The notes: generated by a model not told the origin, from the sequence alone. 64,000 bases of DNA from Zoogloea sp. (GCA_016720685.1 JADKKC010000014.1:1-64000); one strand, 5' to 3'. Counted from the first letter of the stretch, positions 43,749 to 53,201 are shown. Made by a program: numbers and translations.

Positions 43749-43764
43749 TGGCATAAATGTTGCT
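43749..43764 (+). promoter_or_regulatory. Sigma-54 (-24/-12) promoter
   Basis: TGGCATAAATGTTGCT fits the sigma-54 consensus TGGCAY-N5-TTGCW exactly, with GG at -24 and GC at -12. Transcription should start near 43775, 39 bases before the GTG of the following gene. The rest of 43410-43813 shows no gene. Confidence 0.75.
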
Positions 43765-43813
43765 ATAGTTTTCGGTAAGCCTGAAACCCGCAGCCCCCAG
43801 AACGGAGTCTCCC

Positions 43814-46800
43814 GTGACAATCCATGTCGCCCTCAATCACCTGACCGCTTATACCTACGACCGCCCGGTAGCCCTGGGCCCGCAGGTGGTGCGCCTGCGC
43901 CCGGCGCCTCACAGCCGTACGCGCATTCTGTCCTACTCGCTGCGCGTGCTGCCCGAACCGCACTTCATCAACTGGCAGCAGGACCCGCAGGGCAACTACC
44001 TCGCCCGGCTGGTCTTCCCGGATGAAGTCACCGCCTTCAGCGTCGAAGTGGATCTGGTTGCCGAAATGTCGGTCATCAACCCCTTCGATTTCTTTCTCGA
44101 GCCCGAGGCCGAGAACTTTCCCTTCGAGTACGCCGGCGCCCTCCGCCACGAGCTTGCGCCCTTCCTGCTGAAAGACGAGGCCACGCCGCTGCTCAAGGCC
44201 TATCTTGCGACCATCTCCCGCGAGAAGCTGCGCAACGTCGACTTTCTGGTCAAGCTCAATGCCGATCTGCAAAAGCACATCGGCTACGTGATCCGCATGG
44301 AGCCGGGCGTGCAGACGCCGGAAGAAACCCTCACCAAGCGCACCGGTTCGTGCCGCGATTCGGCCTGGCTGCTGGTTCAGCTGCTGCGTCACCTGGGTCT
44401 GGCGGCGCGCTTCGTGTCGGGCTACCTCATCCAGCTCAAGGCCGACGTGAAGGCGCTCGACGGCCCGTCCGGCACCGAAGTGGACTTCACCGACCTGCAC
44501 GCCTGGACCGAGGTTTACCTGCCCGGCGCCGGCTGGGTCGGCCTTGATCCCATCTCCGGGCTGTTCGCCGGCGAAGGCCACATTCCGCTGGCCTGCACGC
44601 CCGAACCCTCGTCCGCCGCCCCGATCTCCGGCCTGGTCGGCGAATGCGAGTGCGAGTTCGAGCACCACATGAAAGTCACCCGCGTGAAGGAAACGCCGCG
44701 GGTCACCAAGCCCTACACCGAGGAACAATGGGCCGAAATCGAAGCCCTGGGCCACCGCATCGACGTGGATCTCGAAGCCCACGACATGCGCCTCACGATG
44801 GGCGGCGAGCCCACCTTCGTGTCGGTCGACGACCCCGACGGCGCCGAATGGAACACCGAGGCCATGGGCCCCAACAAGCGCATCCGCGCCGAGGATCTGT
44901 ACCACCGCCTGCGCGACAAGTACGCCCCGCAAGGCCTCGCCCATTTCGGGCAGGGCAAGTGGTATCCCGGCGAGCAACTGCCGCGCTGGTCGCTCACCTG
45001 CTTCTGGCGCAAGGATGGCGAGCCGGTGTGGATGAATCGCGCCCTCATCGGCGACGCCTCCACCCCCGGCCCGGTCAAGGTCGACAAGGCCCACACCTTC
45101 CTCGCCGGCGTGGCCTCGCGGCTCGGCGTGGACCAGCGCCGCGTGTTCCCGGCCTATGAAGACGCCTTCTATTACCTGTGGCGCGAGCGTCGCCTGCCGG
45201 GCAACGTGGATCCCTTCGATGCCCGCCTCGACGATCCGCTCGAGCGCGACCGCATCCGCCGCGTCTATGAATACGGCCTGCCCAATCCGGTCGGCTACGT
45301 GCTGCCGGTTTCCATCAGCCCCTACACCGGCACCTGGCAGACCGGGCCGTGGTTCCTGCGCGACGAGCGTTGCTACCTGATCCCCGGCGATTCGCCGCTG
45401 GGCTACCGCCTGCCGCTGGATTCCCAGCCGTGGGTCGAGAAGGGCAGCTACCCGTACGTGAATCCGCCGGACAACCACCAGTCCTTCCCGCCGCTGCCCG
45501 AGTACAAGGCTATCCGGCGCCAGCTGCCAGGCGGCCAGACGGCCGTGCTCAACGCCCTCCGCGATGACGAACCCGGCTTCGGCTCGTCGGCTGCCGCCCG
45601 CGCCGCCGCGGCCCTCAAGGCGGCCAAGGCCGCCGAAAAGCTCAGCCCCACCGACAAGACGCCGGACAAGTTCGAATCGGCCGACTGGATCGTGCGCACC
45701 GCCATGTGCGTCGAGCCGCGCAACGGCACCCTGCACGTCTTCATGCCGCCGCTGTCCAGCCTCGAGAAATACCTCGAACTGGTCACCGCCATCGAAGCCA
45801 CGGCCGAAGATCTCGGCACGCCGGTGGTGCTGGAAGGCTACGAGCCGCCGTCAGACCCGCGCCTGACCAACTTCCGCATCACCCCCGACCCCGGCGTGAT
45901 CGAGGTGAACATCCACCCGGCCAGCAATTGGGAAGAACTCGTCGAGCGCACCACCCACCTCTACGACGCGGCCCATTTCTCGCGCCTCACCTCCGAGAAG
46001 TTCATGGTCGACGGCCGCCACACCGGCACCGGCGGCGGCAACCACTTCGTGCTCGGCGGCGCCACGCCCTCCGATTCACCCTTCCTGCGCCGGCCCGATC
46101 TGCTGCGCAGCCTGATTTCGTACTGGCACAACCACCCCAGCCTTTCCTACCTGTTCTCGGGCATGTTCATCGGCCCGACCAGCCAGGCCCCGCGCATCGA
46201 CGAAGCGCGCAACGATTCGGTGTACGAAATCGAAACCGCCTTCAGGCAGTTTCCCAAGCTCGGCGAGGACGTGCCGCCCTGGCTCATCGACCGCCTGCTG
46301 CGCAACCTGCTCATCGACGTGACCGGCAACACCCACCGCGCCGAGTTCTGCATCGACAAGCTCTACTCGCCCGACGGCCCCACCGGCCGCCTCGGCCTGC
46401 TCGAACTGCGCGCCTTCGAAATGCCGCCCCATGCGCGCATGTCGCTGGCCCAGCAGCTTCTGCTGCGCGGCCTGATGTCGATCTTCTGGGAAAACGCCTA
46501 CCAGCCCGAACGCCTGGTGCGCTGGGGCACGGAGCTGCACGACCGCTTCCTGCTGCCGCATTTCGTGCAGCAGGATTTCGCCGACGTGATGGAGGACATG
46601 CAGTCCCAGGGCCTGCCCTTCGATGCCGAATGGTTTGCGCCGCACATGGAGTTCCGCTTCCCCAAGATCGGCGACTTTGCGGTGCGCGGCATTCAGGTTG
46701 AGCTGCGCAGCGCCCTCGAGCCCTGGCACGTGATGGGCGAGGAGGGCGCCATCGGCGGCACCGTGCGCTTTGTCGATTCGTCGGTCGAGCGTCTGCAGGT

Positions 46801-47194
46801 GAAGGTGACCGGCATGTCGGATGATCGCTTCGTGCTGGCCGTGAATGGCCGCACGATTCCGCTGCAGCCCACCGGCACCGTGGGCGAGTACGTCGCCGGC
46901 GTGCGCTACCGGGCCTGGCAGCCGCCGTCGTGCCTGCACCCGACCATCAAGCCGCACGCGCCGCTTGTTTTCGACCTGGTGGACACCTGGACCGGCCGTT
47001 CTCTGGGCGGGTGCCAGTATCATGTGTCCCACCCCGGCGGGCGCAGCTTCGAGACCTTCCCGGTCAACGCCTTCGAGGCCGAAAGTCGTCGTCTGGCCCG
47101 CTTCTTCCGGATGGGCCACACGCCGGGCGACGTGAAGCCGAAGGCCTCCCCGGTCGAGAAGGAGTTTCCCTTCACGCTGGATCTGCGACGCTAA
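43814..47194 (+). CDS. Transglutaminase-like protein with DUF2126 domain
   Basis: A 1,126-residue cytoplasmic protein. Residues about 1-80 are the bacterial transglutaminase N-terminal beta domain, and about 140-260 the papain-like transglutaminase fold with an intact triad: Cys180 (RTGSCRDSAW), His229 (TDLHAWTEVY) and Asp245 (GLDPISGL). From about 310 to the end runs the DUF2126 region (LTMGGEPTFVSVDDPDGAEW, GGNHFVLGGATPSDSPFLRR), related to amidoligase-type enzymes. It begins with GTG behind a sigma-54 promoter and is followed by the ATP-grasp/alpha-E gene and another transglutaminase. This set is known as a conserved cluster predicted to make and cut amide bonds in peptides; no substrate is established. 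Confidence 0.88.
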   Translation: MTIHVALNHLTAYTYDRPVALGPQVVRLRPAPHSRTRILSYSLRVLPEPHFINWQQDPQGNYLARLVFPDEVTAFSVEVDLVAEMSVINPFDFFLEPEAENFPFEYAGALRHELAPFLLKDEATPLLKAYLATISREKLRNVDFLVKLNADLQKHIGYVIRMEPGVQTPEETLTKRTGSCRDSAWLLVQLLRHLGLAARFVSGYLIQLKADVKALDGPSGTEVDFTDLHAWTEVYLPGAGWVGLDPISGLFAGEGHIPLACTPEPSSAAPISGLVGECECEFEHHMKVTRVKETPRVTKPYTEEQWAEIEALGHRIDVDLEAHDMRLTMGGEPTFVSVDDPDGAEWNTEAMGPNKRIRAEDLYHRLRDKYAPQGLAHFGQGKWYPGEQLPRWSLTCFWRKDGEPVWMNRALIGDASTPGPVKVDKAHTFLAGVASRLGVDQRRVFPAYEDAFYYLWRERRLPGNVDPFDARLDDPLERDRIRRVYEYGLPNPVGYVLPVSISPYTGTWQTGPWFLRDERCYLIPGDSPLGYRLPLDSQPWVEKGSYPYVNPPDNHQSFPPLPEYKAIRRQLPGGQTAVLNALRDDEPGFGSSAAARAAAALKAAKAAEKLSPTDKTPDKFESADWIVRTAMCVEPRNGTLHVFMPPLSSLEKYLELVTAIEATAEDLGTPVVLEGYEPPSDPRLTNFRITPDPGVIEVNIHPASNWEELVERTTHLYDAAHFSRLTSEKFMVDGRHTGTGGGNHFVLGGATPSDSPFLRRPDLLRSLISYWHNHPSLSYLFSGMFIGPTSQAPRIDEARNDSVYEIETAFRQFPKLGEDVPPWLIDRLLRNLLIDVTGNTHRAEFCIDKLYSPDGPTGRLGLLELRAFEMPPHARMSLAQQLLLRGLMSIFWENAYQPERLVRWGTELHDRFLLPHFVQQDFADVMEDMQSQGLPFDAEWFAPHMEFRFPKIGDFAVRGIQVELRSALEPWHVMGEEGAIGGTVRFVDSSVERLQVKVTGMSDDRFVLAVNGRTIPLQPTGTVGEYVAGVRYRAWQPPSCLHPTIKPHAPLVFDLVDTWTGRSLGGCQYHVSHPGGRSFETFPVNAFEAESRRLARFFRMGHTPGDVKPKASPVEKEFPFTLDLRR

Positions 47195-47200
47195 GAGCCT

Positions 47201-47267
47201 GTCCGCGAACAAGAGGCCGAGGCCTGGGGCGGTTAAGCGCTCATGCCTCGGCCTCTTGTTCACGGAC
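47201..47267. terminator. Very strong 23-bp hairpin after the DUF2126 gene
   Basis: The arms at 47201-47223 and 47245-47267 are complementary over 23 bases with a single mismatch, around a 21-base loop. It starts six bases after the stop codon. A T-rich stretch (CTTTTGTT) follows seven bases later, so it may work as a terminator or attenuator that lowers expression of the next gene. Confidence 0.65.
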
Positions 47268-47388
47268 ACGCGCTTTTGTTGGACAATCGGTCAGGCGGTG
47301 GTGGATGTATCCTCACACCCGCCGGCGCCCGCCTGCCGCAAACCTTTGAATCCCCCGCCGCGCGGGGAAGAGCGTCAGCTATCCTCCG

Positions 47389-49917
47389 ATGACCAGCCCC
47401 TTCCTCGCCCACTACACCTACCGCCCCGACAGCTACGACGAATTGTGCGGCGAGGACGACGTGCGGCCGCACTGGCAGCAGTTCCTCGAGCACATCGACG
47501 AATCCGGCGGCGAGACCATGAAGGCCCGCGCCGCCCAACTGGCCCGCGGCATTCAACAAAACGGCGTCACCTACAACGTCTACGCCGACCCCCGCGGCAT
47601 GGGCCGGCCGTGGTCGCTCGATTTGCTGCCGATGATCCTGCCGGCCGACGAGTGGCGCGGCATCGCGGCCGCCATGGCGCAGCGCGCCCGCCTGCTCGAC
47701 GCGCTGCTAGGCGATCTGTACGGCGCGCAAACCACGCTCTCGGAAGGCCTGCTGCCGCCTGAGCTGGTCTTTGGCCACAAGAGTTTCCTGTGGCCTTGCC
47801 AGGGCATCAAGCCGGTTGGCGGCACGCACCTGCACCTTTACGCCGCCGACCTGGCCCGCTCGCCCGACGGGCAATGGTGGGTGATTGCCGACCGCACCCA
47901 GTCGCCCTCCGGCGCCGGCTACGCGCTGGAAAACCGCCTGCTGGTGTCGCGCGCGTATCCCGATCTCTACCGCGACATGCAGGTGCAAACCCTGGCGCGC
48001 TTCTTCCACGGCCTGCAGGGCTCCCTCGGCAGCCAGGCGCCCAGCGACGGCGAGCCGCCGCTCACCGTGCTGCTCACGCCGGGCCCCTTCAACGAAACCT
48101 ACTTTGAACACGTCTACCTGGCCCGCTACCTGGGTTTCCCGCTGGTGGAGGGGCAGGATCTGACCGTGCGCAACGACACCGTCTATCTCAAGACAGTGTC
48201 CGGCCTCAAGCGTGTTCACGCCATCCTGCGCCGCCTTGACGACGACTTCTGCGACCCGGTCGAACTGCGCGCCGACTCGGCCCTCGGCGTGCCCGGCCTG
48301 CTCGGTGCGGTGCGCGCCGGCCGTGTGCTGGTGGCCAATGCGCTGGGCTCGGGCCTGCTCGAATCGGCCGCGCTGCCCGGCTTCTTGCCCGGCATCTGCC
48401 GCCATCTGCTCGGCGAGGAACTCGCCATGCCCTCGGTCGCCACCTGGTGGTGCGGTGAAACCCCGGCCCGCAAGGAGGTGCTCGCCAACCTCAAGGATCT
48501 GGTCATCAAGCCGACCTTTCCGGGCCTCTCCAGCGAAATCATCTTTGGCGACCGGCTCGGCCCGGACCAGCTCGACGCGCTGGCCGCGCGCATCGAGGCC
48601 GACCCCTCGGCCTTCGTGGCCCAGGAACTCGTCAAGCTCTCCCGCGCGCCGGTGTGGTCCGGCGGCCAGCGGCGCAAGCTGCGCTCCCGGGCGATGGGCC
48701 TGCGTGTTTACGCCGCCATCGGGCCCGAGGGCTACAAGGTCATGCCGGGCGGCCTGGCGCGGGTGGCCGGTGTCGACAACGCGCGCATCCTGACCCTGCA
48801 AAAGGGCGGCAGCAGCAAGGATACCTGGGTGCTGTCCGATGGCCCGGTGTCCGGCTTCAGCCTGCTTCACAACACCATCGGCGTGGACGACCTGATTACC
48901 GAAACCGGCACCCTGTCGTCGCGCCTCGCCGAAAACCTGTTCTGGTTCGGCCGCTACAGCGAGCGCTGCGACGCCATCGCCCGGCTTGCCCGGCTGGCCC
49001 TGTCGCGCCTCTCGGAAGGGCGTCGCATCGAGCGCGCCGGAGCGCTCGGCATGATGCTTCACCTTGCCGCCGGCGCCGGCCTCGTCGAGGCCGAAGCCAT
49101 TGACGGGCCCATCGTCAAGGCCGAGCTGGAGCTCTTCCGCGCGGTGCTCGACCGTCGCGCCGACAAGGGTCTGGCCACCAACCTGCAGCGCCTCACCTGG
49201 TGCGCGGGGCAGGCGCGCGAACACCTCTCGCTCGACCACTGGCACGCTCTCAAGCGCCTGTCGGCCGAGATCGAAACCTGCCGCGAGGGGGCCAGCGATG
49301 TCTCGGCCCTGCTCGATTTCCTCGACGAAGCCCTCACCACTTTCGTGTCGCTGTCGGGTTTTGCGATGGACAACATGACCCGCGACATGGGTTGGCGCCT
49401 GCACATCGTCGGCCGGCGCATCGAGCGGCTCGACATGCTCGCGACCACGCTGGCGCGCTTCCTGCGCCGTTACGTGAGCATTGCCGAAGTGCTGCACCAG
49501 GAGCTGGCCGTCGAGGCTCTGCTCGAACTGTGCGACTCGATCATCACCTACCGCACCCGCTATCGCGCCCGGCCCGAGCTGCTGCCGGCCTTCCACCTGC
49601 TGGCGCTGGACGACGCCAACCCCCACGCGCTGGCCTTCCAGCTGCGCATGGTCGCCAACTACCTGGGCAAGCTGGAAAGCGACGGGCAGGAGCTGGCCGT
49701 CGCCAACCTGAAAAAGGCCTTTTCCGGGGTGCAGGCCTTCCCGTGGGTGCGCCTCGAAGCGACCCGCCCCGCCGCCGAGCGCAAGGCCGCCTGCCTGGCG
49801 CTGGCCGAACGCTTCGACGATCTTGCCAGTGCCGGCCGCGGCCTGTCCGAATGCCTCGCGATGCGCTACTTCAGCCACGTCCGGCAAAATGCCGTGCAGG
49901 CGACCTTCGCCGCCTGA
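47389..49917 (+). CDS. Circularly permuted ATP-grasp protein fused to alpha-E domain
   Basis: An 842-residue fusion. Residues about 60-490 form the circularly permuted ATP-grasp domain (DUF404/DUF407 type; GQQ-like IQQNGVTYNVYADPRGMGRP, PGPFNETYFEHVYLARYLGF, DLVIKPTFPGLSSEIIFG). Residues about 515-835 form the helical alpha-E domain (LSSRLAENLFWFGRYSERCD, DNMTRDMGWRLHIVGRRIER). The two are often separate genes elsewhere. ATP-grasp enzymes join a carboxylate to an amine; with the neighbouring transglutaminases this suggests cycles of peptide-bond formation and removal. It is 194 bases behind the DUF2126 gene and 16 bases before the next transglutaminase. Confidence 0.9.
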   Translation: MTSPFLAHYTYRPDSYDELCGEDDVRPHWQQFLEHIDESGGETMKARAAQLARGIQQNGVTYNVYADPRGMGRPWSLDLLPMILPADEWRGIAAAMAQRARLLDALLGDLYGAQTTLSEGLLPPELVFGHKSFLWPCQGIKPVGGTHLHLYAADLARSPDGQWWVIADRTQSPSGAGYALENRLLVSRAYPDLYRDMQVQTLARFFHGLQGSLGSQAPSDGEPPLTVLLTPGPFNETYFEHVYLARYLGFPLVEGQDLTVRNDTVYLKTVSGLKRVHAILRRLDDDFCDPVELRADSALGVPGLLGAVRAGRVLVANALGSGLLESAALPGFLPGICRHLLGEELAMPSVATWWCGETPARKEVLANLKDLVIKPTFPGLSSEIIFGDRLGPDQLDALAARIEADPSAFVAQELVKLSRAPVWSGGQRRKLRSRAMGLRVYAAIGPEGYKVMPGGLARVAGVDNARILTLQKGGSSKDTWVLSDGPVSGFSLLHNTIGVDDLITETGTLSSRLAENLFWFGRYSERCDAIARLARLALSRLSEGRRIERAGALGMMLHLAAGAGLVEAEAIDGPIVKAELELFRAVLDRRADKGLATNLQRLTWCAGQAREHLSLDHWHALKRLSAEIETCREGASDVSALLDFLDEALTTFVSLSGFAMDNMTRDMGWRLHIVGRRIERLDMLATTLARFLRRYVSIAEVLHQELAVEALLELCDSIITYRTRYRARPELLPAFHLLALDDANPHALAFQLRMVANYLGKLESDGQELAVANLKKAFSGVQAFPWVRLEATRPAAERKAACLALAERFDDLASAGRGLSECLAMRYFSHVRQNAVQATFAA

Positions 49918-49933
49918 AACCCGTGCCCACCCC

Positions 49934-50914
49934 ATGACTTCTGCGACGCCCCTCAGCACCGCCTACATCGTCATCCACGAAACCGAATACCCGCCTTGCG
50001 GTGTTCCGGTGTCCCTGTCCCAGCACTTGCTGCACCTGATCCCGCGCGCGCTGCCGTGGCAGAGCCGTGAATCCGGCTGCATCGTGGTCGAGCCCGATCT
50101 CGCGCGGCTGATCGAAGGCGAGGACGCCTTCGGCAACCCGGTCACCTGGCTGTCCCTCGACACGCCCCACGACGGCCTCATGGTGCGCGCCGAAAGCCGC
50201 GTGACGGTGATCCGGCGGGAGGCGCTGCTCAAACCCGCCGATTCACGCCCGTGGGAGCAAGTGCGCGACAGCCTGCGCTACCGGCCCGAGCCGCTGCCCG
50301 CCGACGCCCTTGACGCCCAGCGCTATCTCTACGCCTCGCCGCGGGCGCCGCGTGACGCGCTGCTGGCCGCCTTCGCAGCCCAGGTCTTCAAGCCCGGCGT
50401 GCCCCTCCTGGTCGGCGCCCAGGCGCTGATGGAGCTGATCTTCAAAACCTTCACCTACGACCCGGAAGCCACCGAAGTGAGCACCCCGGTGCTCGAAGTG
50501 CTCAAGAAAAAGCGCGGCGTCTGCCAGGATTTTGCCCACCTGATGATCGCGGCCCTGCGCTCGATCGGCCTGCCGGCCCGCTACATGTCGGGCTACCTGC
50601 TCACCGATCCGCCCCCAGGCAAGCCGCGCCTCGTCGGCGCCGATGCCTCCCACGCCTGGGTGGCCGTGTGGTGCCCCGACAGCGGCTGGGCCGAGTACGA
50701 CCCCACCAACGGCATCCAGCCCGACCTGCGCCACGTCACCCTGGGCTGGGGGCGCGATTTCCAGGACGTGTCGCCCCTGCGCGGGGTGATTCTCGGCGGT
50801 CTGGCCCAAACCCCGGACGTGCGGGTCACGGTGATGCCGGAAGCCGAGTGGAAGGTGGTTCGGGAGCGCAAGGCGGCAGCCCCAAAGCACCCAAAGCCGC
50901 TGAAGCTAAGGTGA
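49934..50914 (+). CDS. Transglutaminase-like cysteine protease
   Basis: A 326-residue transglutaminase-family protein with an N-terminal beta domain (about 1-95) and catalytic triad Cys187 (KKRGVCQDFAHL), His230 (DASHAWVAVW) and Asp246 (AEYDPTNG). No signal peptide is visible, so it should act in the cytoplasm, as a protease or amidase rather than a cross-linker. It is the third gene of the ATP-grasp/alpha-E cluster. The ATG at 49934 lies 16 bases after the previous stop; the longer frame from 49823 runs back into that gene. The tail is Lys/Ala/Pro-rich. Confidence 0.9.
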   Translation: MTSATPLSTAYIVIHETEYPPCGVPVSLSQHLLHLIPRALPWQSRESGCIVVEPDLARLIEGEDAFGNPVTWLSLDTPHDGLMVRAESRVTVIRREALLKPADSRPWEQVRDSLRYRPEPLPADALDAQRYLYASPRAPRDALLAAFAAQVFKPGVPLLVGAQALMELIFKTFTYDPEATEVSTPVLEVLKKKRGVCQDFAHLMIAALRSIGLPARYMSGYLLTDPPPGKPRLVGADASHAWVAVWCPDSGWAEYDPTNGIQPDLRHVTLGWGRDFQDVSPLRGVILGGLAQTPDVRVTVMPEAEWKVVRERKAAAPKHPKPLKLR

Positions 50915-50979
50915 AGGTAGAAAAGCTGCCCGAGGCCTGAGGCAAAAGCCCCCGCGGTGGCGTAGTCCGGCGCCGCTGG

Positions 50980-52167
50980 TCAGGCCGCCTGGGCGCCCCC
51001 GCGGCGTTCCACCAGCCGCAGCAGGCCGAACAGGAACGTGCCCACCAGCATCACCGCCGACGCCAGGTAAAGCCCGAACGCATAGCTGCCGTTTTGCCCG
51101 GCCAGCCAGCCGATGAGCGCCGGCGCCCCGATCTGGGCCACGCCGTAGCCGACGGTGAGCTTGCTCATCATCTTGGCTGGTCGGGTCGGATAGAAGCGCC
51201 CCGCCATCGACATCACCATGCTGACGATGCCGGCGAAGGTGCCGCCGAAAAGCACCGCCCCGGCCATCGCCGTGCCCAGCCCGTCGCCGAGCAGCGGCAG
51301 CAGGATGCCGAGGGCCTGCAGCGCGCTGGCGAGGATCAGCGCATTGAGTTGCCCGGTGCGCCGGGCGATCAGATCCCACACGATGCAGGCCGGCGTCGCG
51401 GCCAGCCCGACCGCCAGGAACACCCACGCGCCCTTGCCGCCCAGTTGCGGCATGCCGTTCACGATGGCGACGATGAAGGTGGCGCTCACCACAAAGCCCG
51501 CGCCGGCACAGAAGTAGGCACCCATCATCAGCGCCAGGAACAGCCGGCCGGGCGGACGATCCTCCATGTGCGCGCCGCTGCCCGCCAGCGGCGTGGTGTC
51601 GGGCCTGGGCAGCCAGCGCCAGGCTGGAATCGCCAGCAAGGCGCCCAGCACGCCGAACAGATACCACTGGACCCGCCAGTCGAACCAGTGGCTCATGAGC
51701 GCCACCGCCAGCGAACAGATGACGATGCCCAGACCGATGCCGGAAAAATGGATGCCCAGCTCGCTGCGGTGCCGGTGGCGCATCAGCCAGTTCATGATCA
51801 GCCCCGACCCGAGCAGCATGCCGCCCGCCGTGCTCAGGCCGGCGACGAAGCGCAGCAGTGCCCACGCCGCCTCGCCGCTGGCCAGGCCCATCAGCGCGGT
51901 GGCGGCCACCGCCACCACCATCGAGGCGCGGTAGAGCCTGTCCTTGAGCTTCAGGTCGCTGATCTTCGAGGCGAGCAGCGCACCGGACAGATACCCCGCG
52001 TAATTGGCGGCCGCCAGCCAGCCCCCGGCCGCGGCGCCGAGGCCGGCCTGCTCGCGCATCAGCGGCAACAGCGGCGTATAGGCAAAGCGCGCCACGCCGA
52101 GAAAAAGGATCAGGCCAAGAATGCCGGCGCAGAGAACCTGCAGGCGCTGTCGGTCTTCGTCGTTCAT
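50980..52167 (-). CDS. YbfB/YjiJ-family MFS transporter
   Basis: A 395-residue inner-membrane protein with twelve predicted helices. The opening ILFLGVARFAYTPLLPLMRE and GWLAAANYAGYLSGALLAS are diagnostic of the YbfB/YjiJ family of major facilitator proteins. The substrate is unknown; members are predicted exporters. It converges on the transglutaminase operon and has no evident partners. Confidence 0.87.
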   Translation of the reverse strand: MNDEDRQRLQVLCAGILGLILFLGVARFAYTPLLPLMREQAGLGAAAGGWLAAANYAGYLSGALLASKISDLKLKDRLYRASMVVAVAATALMGLASGEAAWALLRFVAGLSTAGGMLLGSGLIMNWLMRHRHRSELGIHFSGIGLGIVICSLAVALMSHWFDWRVQWYLFGVLGALLAIPAWRWLPRPDTTPLAGSGAHMEDRPPGRLFLALMMGAYFCAGAGFVVSATFIVAIVNGMPQLGGKGAWVFLAVGLAATPACIVWDLIARRTGQLNALILASALQALGILLPLLGDGLGTAMAGAVLFGGTFAGIVSMVMSMAGRFYPTRPAKMMSKLTVGYGVAQIGAPALIGWLAGQNGSYAFGLYLASAVMLVGTFLFGLLRLVERRGGAQAA

Positions 52168-52289
52168 TGGGGAGTCTCCGGATTGTTGTTTTTGTGATCG
52201 GCATGAGCGCTCATCCTACCTTCTGCCGGTTGGCTGAATCTCATTGCCAATCCGCCACGTGATTGACGGGCAGGAGTTCGACCGTAGCT

Positions 52290-52740
52290 TTATTTGATCC
52301 CTTCTGCGGCTAACGGATCCATCTGCTCAGGCGTAAAGCCGAAGTGGCTGTGCAGAGCCTTCTGCTTACTGGCGACCATCGCCGCCTTCAGTTCGATGTA
52401 ACGGGCATGGCCGGCCTTTCGCTCGTCAGCCGACTGAGGGCTCACTCCCTTCTTGCCGGCTTTCGGATCGTTCCAAGCACGCCTTGAGATGGATGAAGGC
52501 TGCGGCCAAGAGCTTACGCCGGTCCTCGAAACCATTGAACGCGCCATTGATATGGGCCGTGATCGCGAGAAGATCATTCTGGTCGGCGAGCGTGTTCAAA
52601 TCCATACTGCTACCCGATGTCCAATACCAGCCCGCCGAGTCGGTTGCCCATTTAGGCTGCTCGAGGCCGTTGCGATGTTCGCCGAAGAAGTCGTGTTTCG
52701 CTGCCCGCCCATAGGCAGGGCCATCGAACTCGAATGACAT
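52290..52740 (-). pseudogene. GH19 chitinase/lysozyme-like fragment, frameshifted
   Basis: The frame 52740-52426 reads WYWTSGSSMDLNTLADQNDL, then LAITAHINGAFNGFEDRRKL, which resembles the end of the GH19 chitinase/phage endolysin catalytic domain. A second frame (52577-52290) continues ADERKAGHARYIELKAAMVA to a stop, suggesting one gene broken by a frameshift near 52450. The 5' end is cut at the ISAs1 terminal repeat at 52716, so the catalytic Glu region is missing. GH19 domains are common peptidoglycan-cleaving T6SS effectors, which fits the location. Confidence 0.6.
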
Positions 52741-52980
52741 GAACCTCCCGAAAGCTGCCAGAAAAATCGTTCACGCCCAACAGGTTAGAGGCCACCATCT
52801 TGTGGACCTTCTCGAAAACGCGTCTACTCTCGTCTCTTGGGCGATGGAAATGCGTGGAGTGGGAGTCAGCCTGATGGAGAAACTCAGTGAGCTTGACGAT
52901 CCGCGTCAGCCGAGCAACGGGGCCCGCCACGACTTCCGGGAGAACCTGGTGATTGCGGTGTGCGCCATGCTCTCGGACAC
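52716..52980 (+). mobile_element. ISAs1-family remnant, left end only
   Basis: The terminus CAGGGCCATCGAACTCGAA at 52716 matches the one at 545, and the first 80 codons of the transposase are open (MEKLSELDDPRQPSNG, RENLVIAVCAM). The element then stops abruptly and the frame passes into tssG sequence. No right end is seen. Identity to the copy at 545 is high but not complete, so the two are separate insertions or diverged long ago. Confidence 0.75.
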
Positions 52981-53201
52981 CCTGGTCGGCAAGCGCGTGT
53001 GGGGCTGCCAGCACAAGTTCCGTCTGCGCCTCGACCCGCTCGACCTCGCCCAGTATCGCAGCCTGCTGCCCGGCGGCCAAGGCGTCGCTCAGTTGCAGGC
53101 GGTGCAGCGAGGCACCGGCCGCCGACCTGATCCTGGACGTAGACCGTGCCCTCGAGCGCCATGCCGCCAGCCGTCCCCAGCCTTCCGAAACCACTAGGTG
53201 A
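52980..53201 (+). pseudogene. tssG: T6SS baseplate protein TssG, C-terminal remnant
   Basis: LVGKRVWGCQHKFRLRLDPL, then DLAQYRSLLPGGQGVAQLQA, is the typical C-terminal part of TssG (GxRVWDxQHKFR). It is in frame with the ISAs1 transposase start, giving a chimeric ORF 52739-53197. After about 53100 the TssG frame is lost, and another frame carries ADLILDVDRALERHAA to a stop at 53201, most likely the true TssG end after an internal deletion. Not functional. Its position just before tssH is the normal T6SS gene order. Confidence 0.7.

Noticed and set aside
47707..49959. Very long open frame (750 codons) antisense to the ATP-grasp/alpha-E gene, and similar ones at 30226-32025, 24072-26093 and 43763-45736.
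   Set aside because: They mirror highly GC-biased codons of well-supported genes, are rich in Ala, Arg, Gly and His, and show no family motifs.
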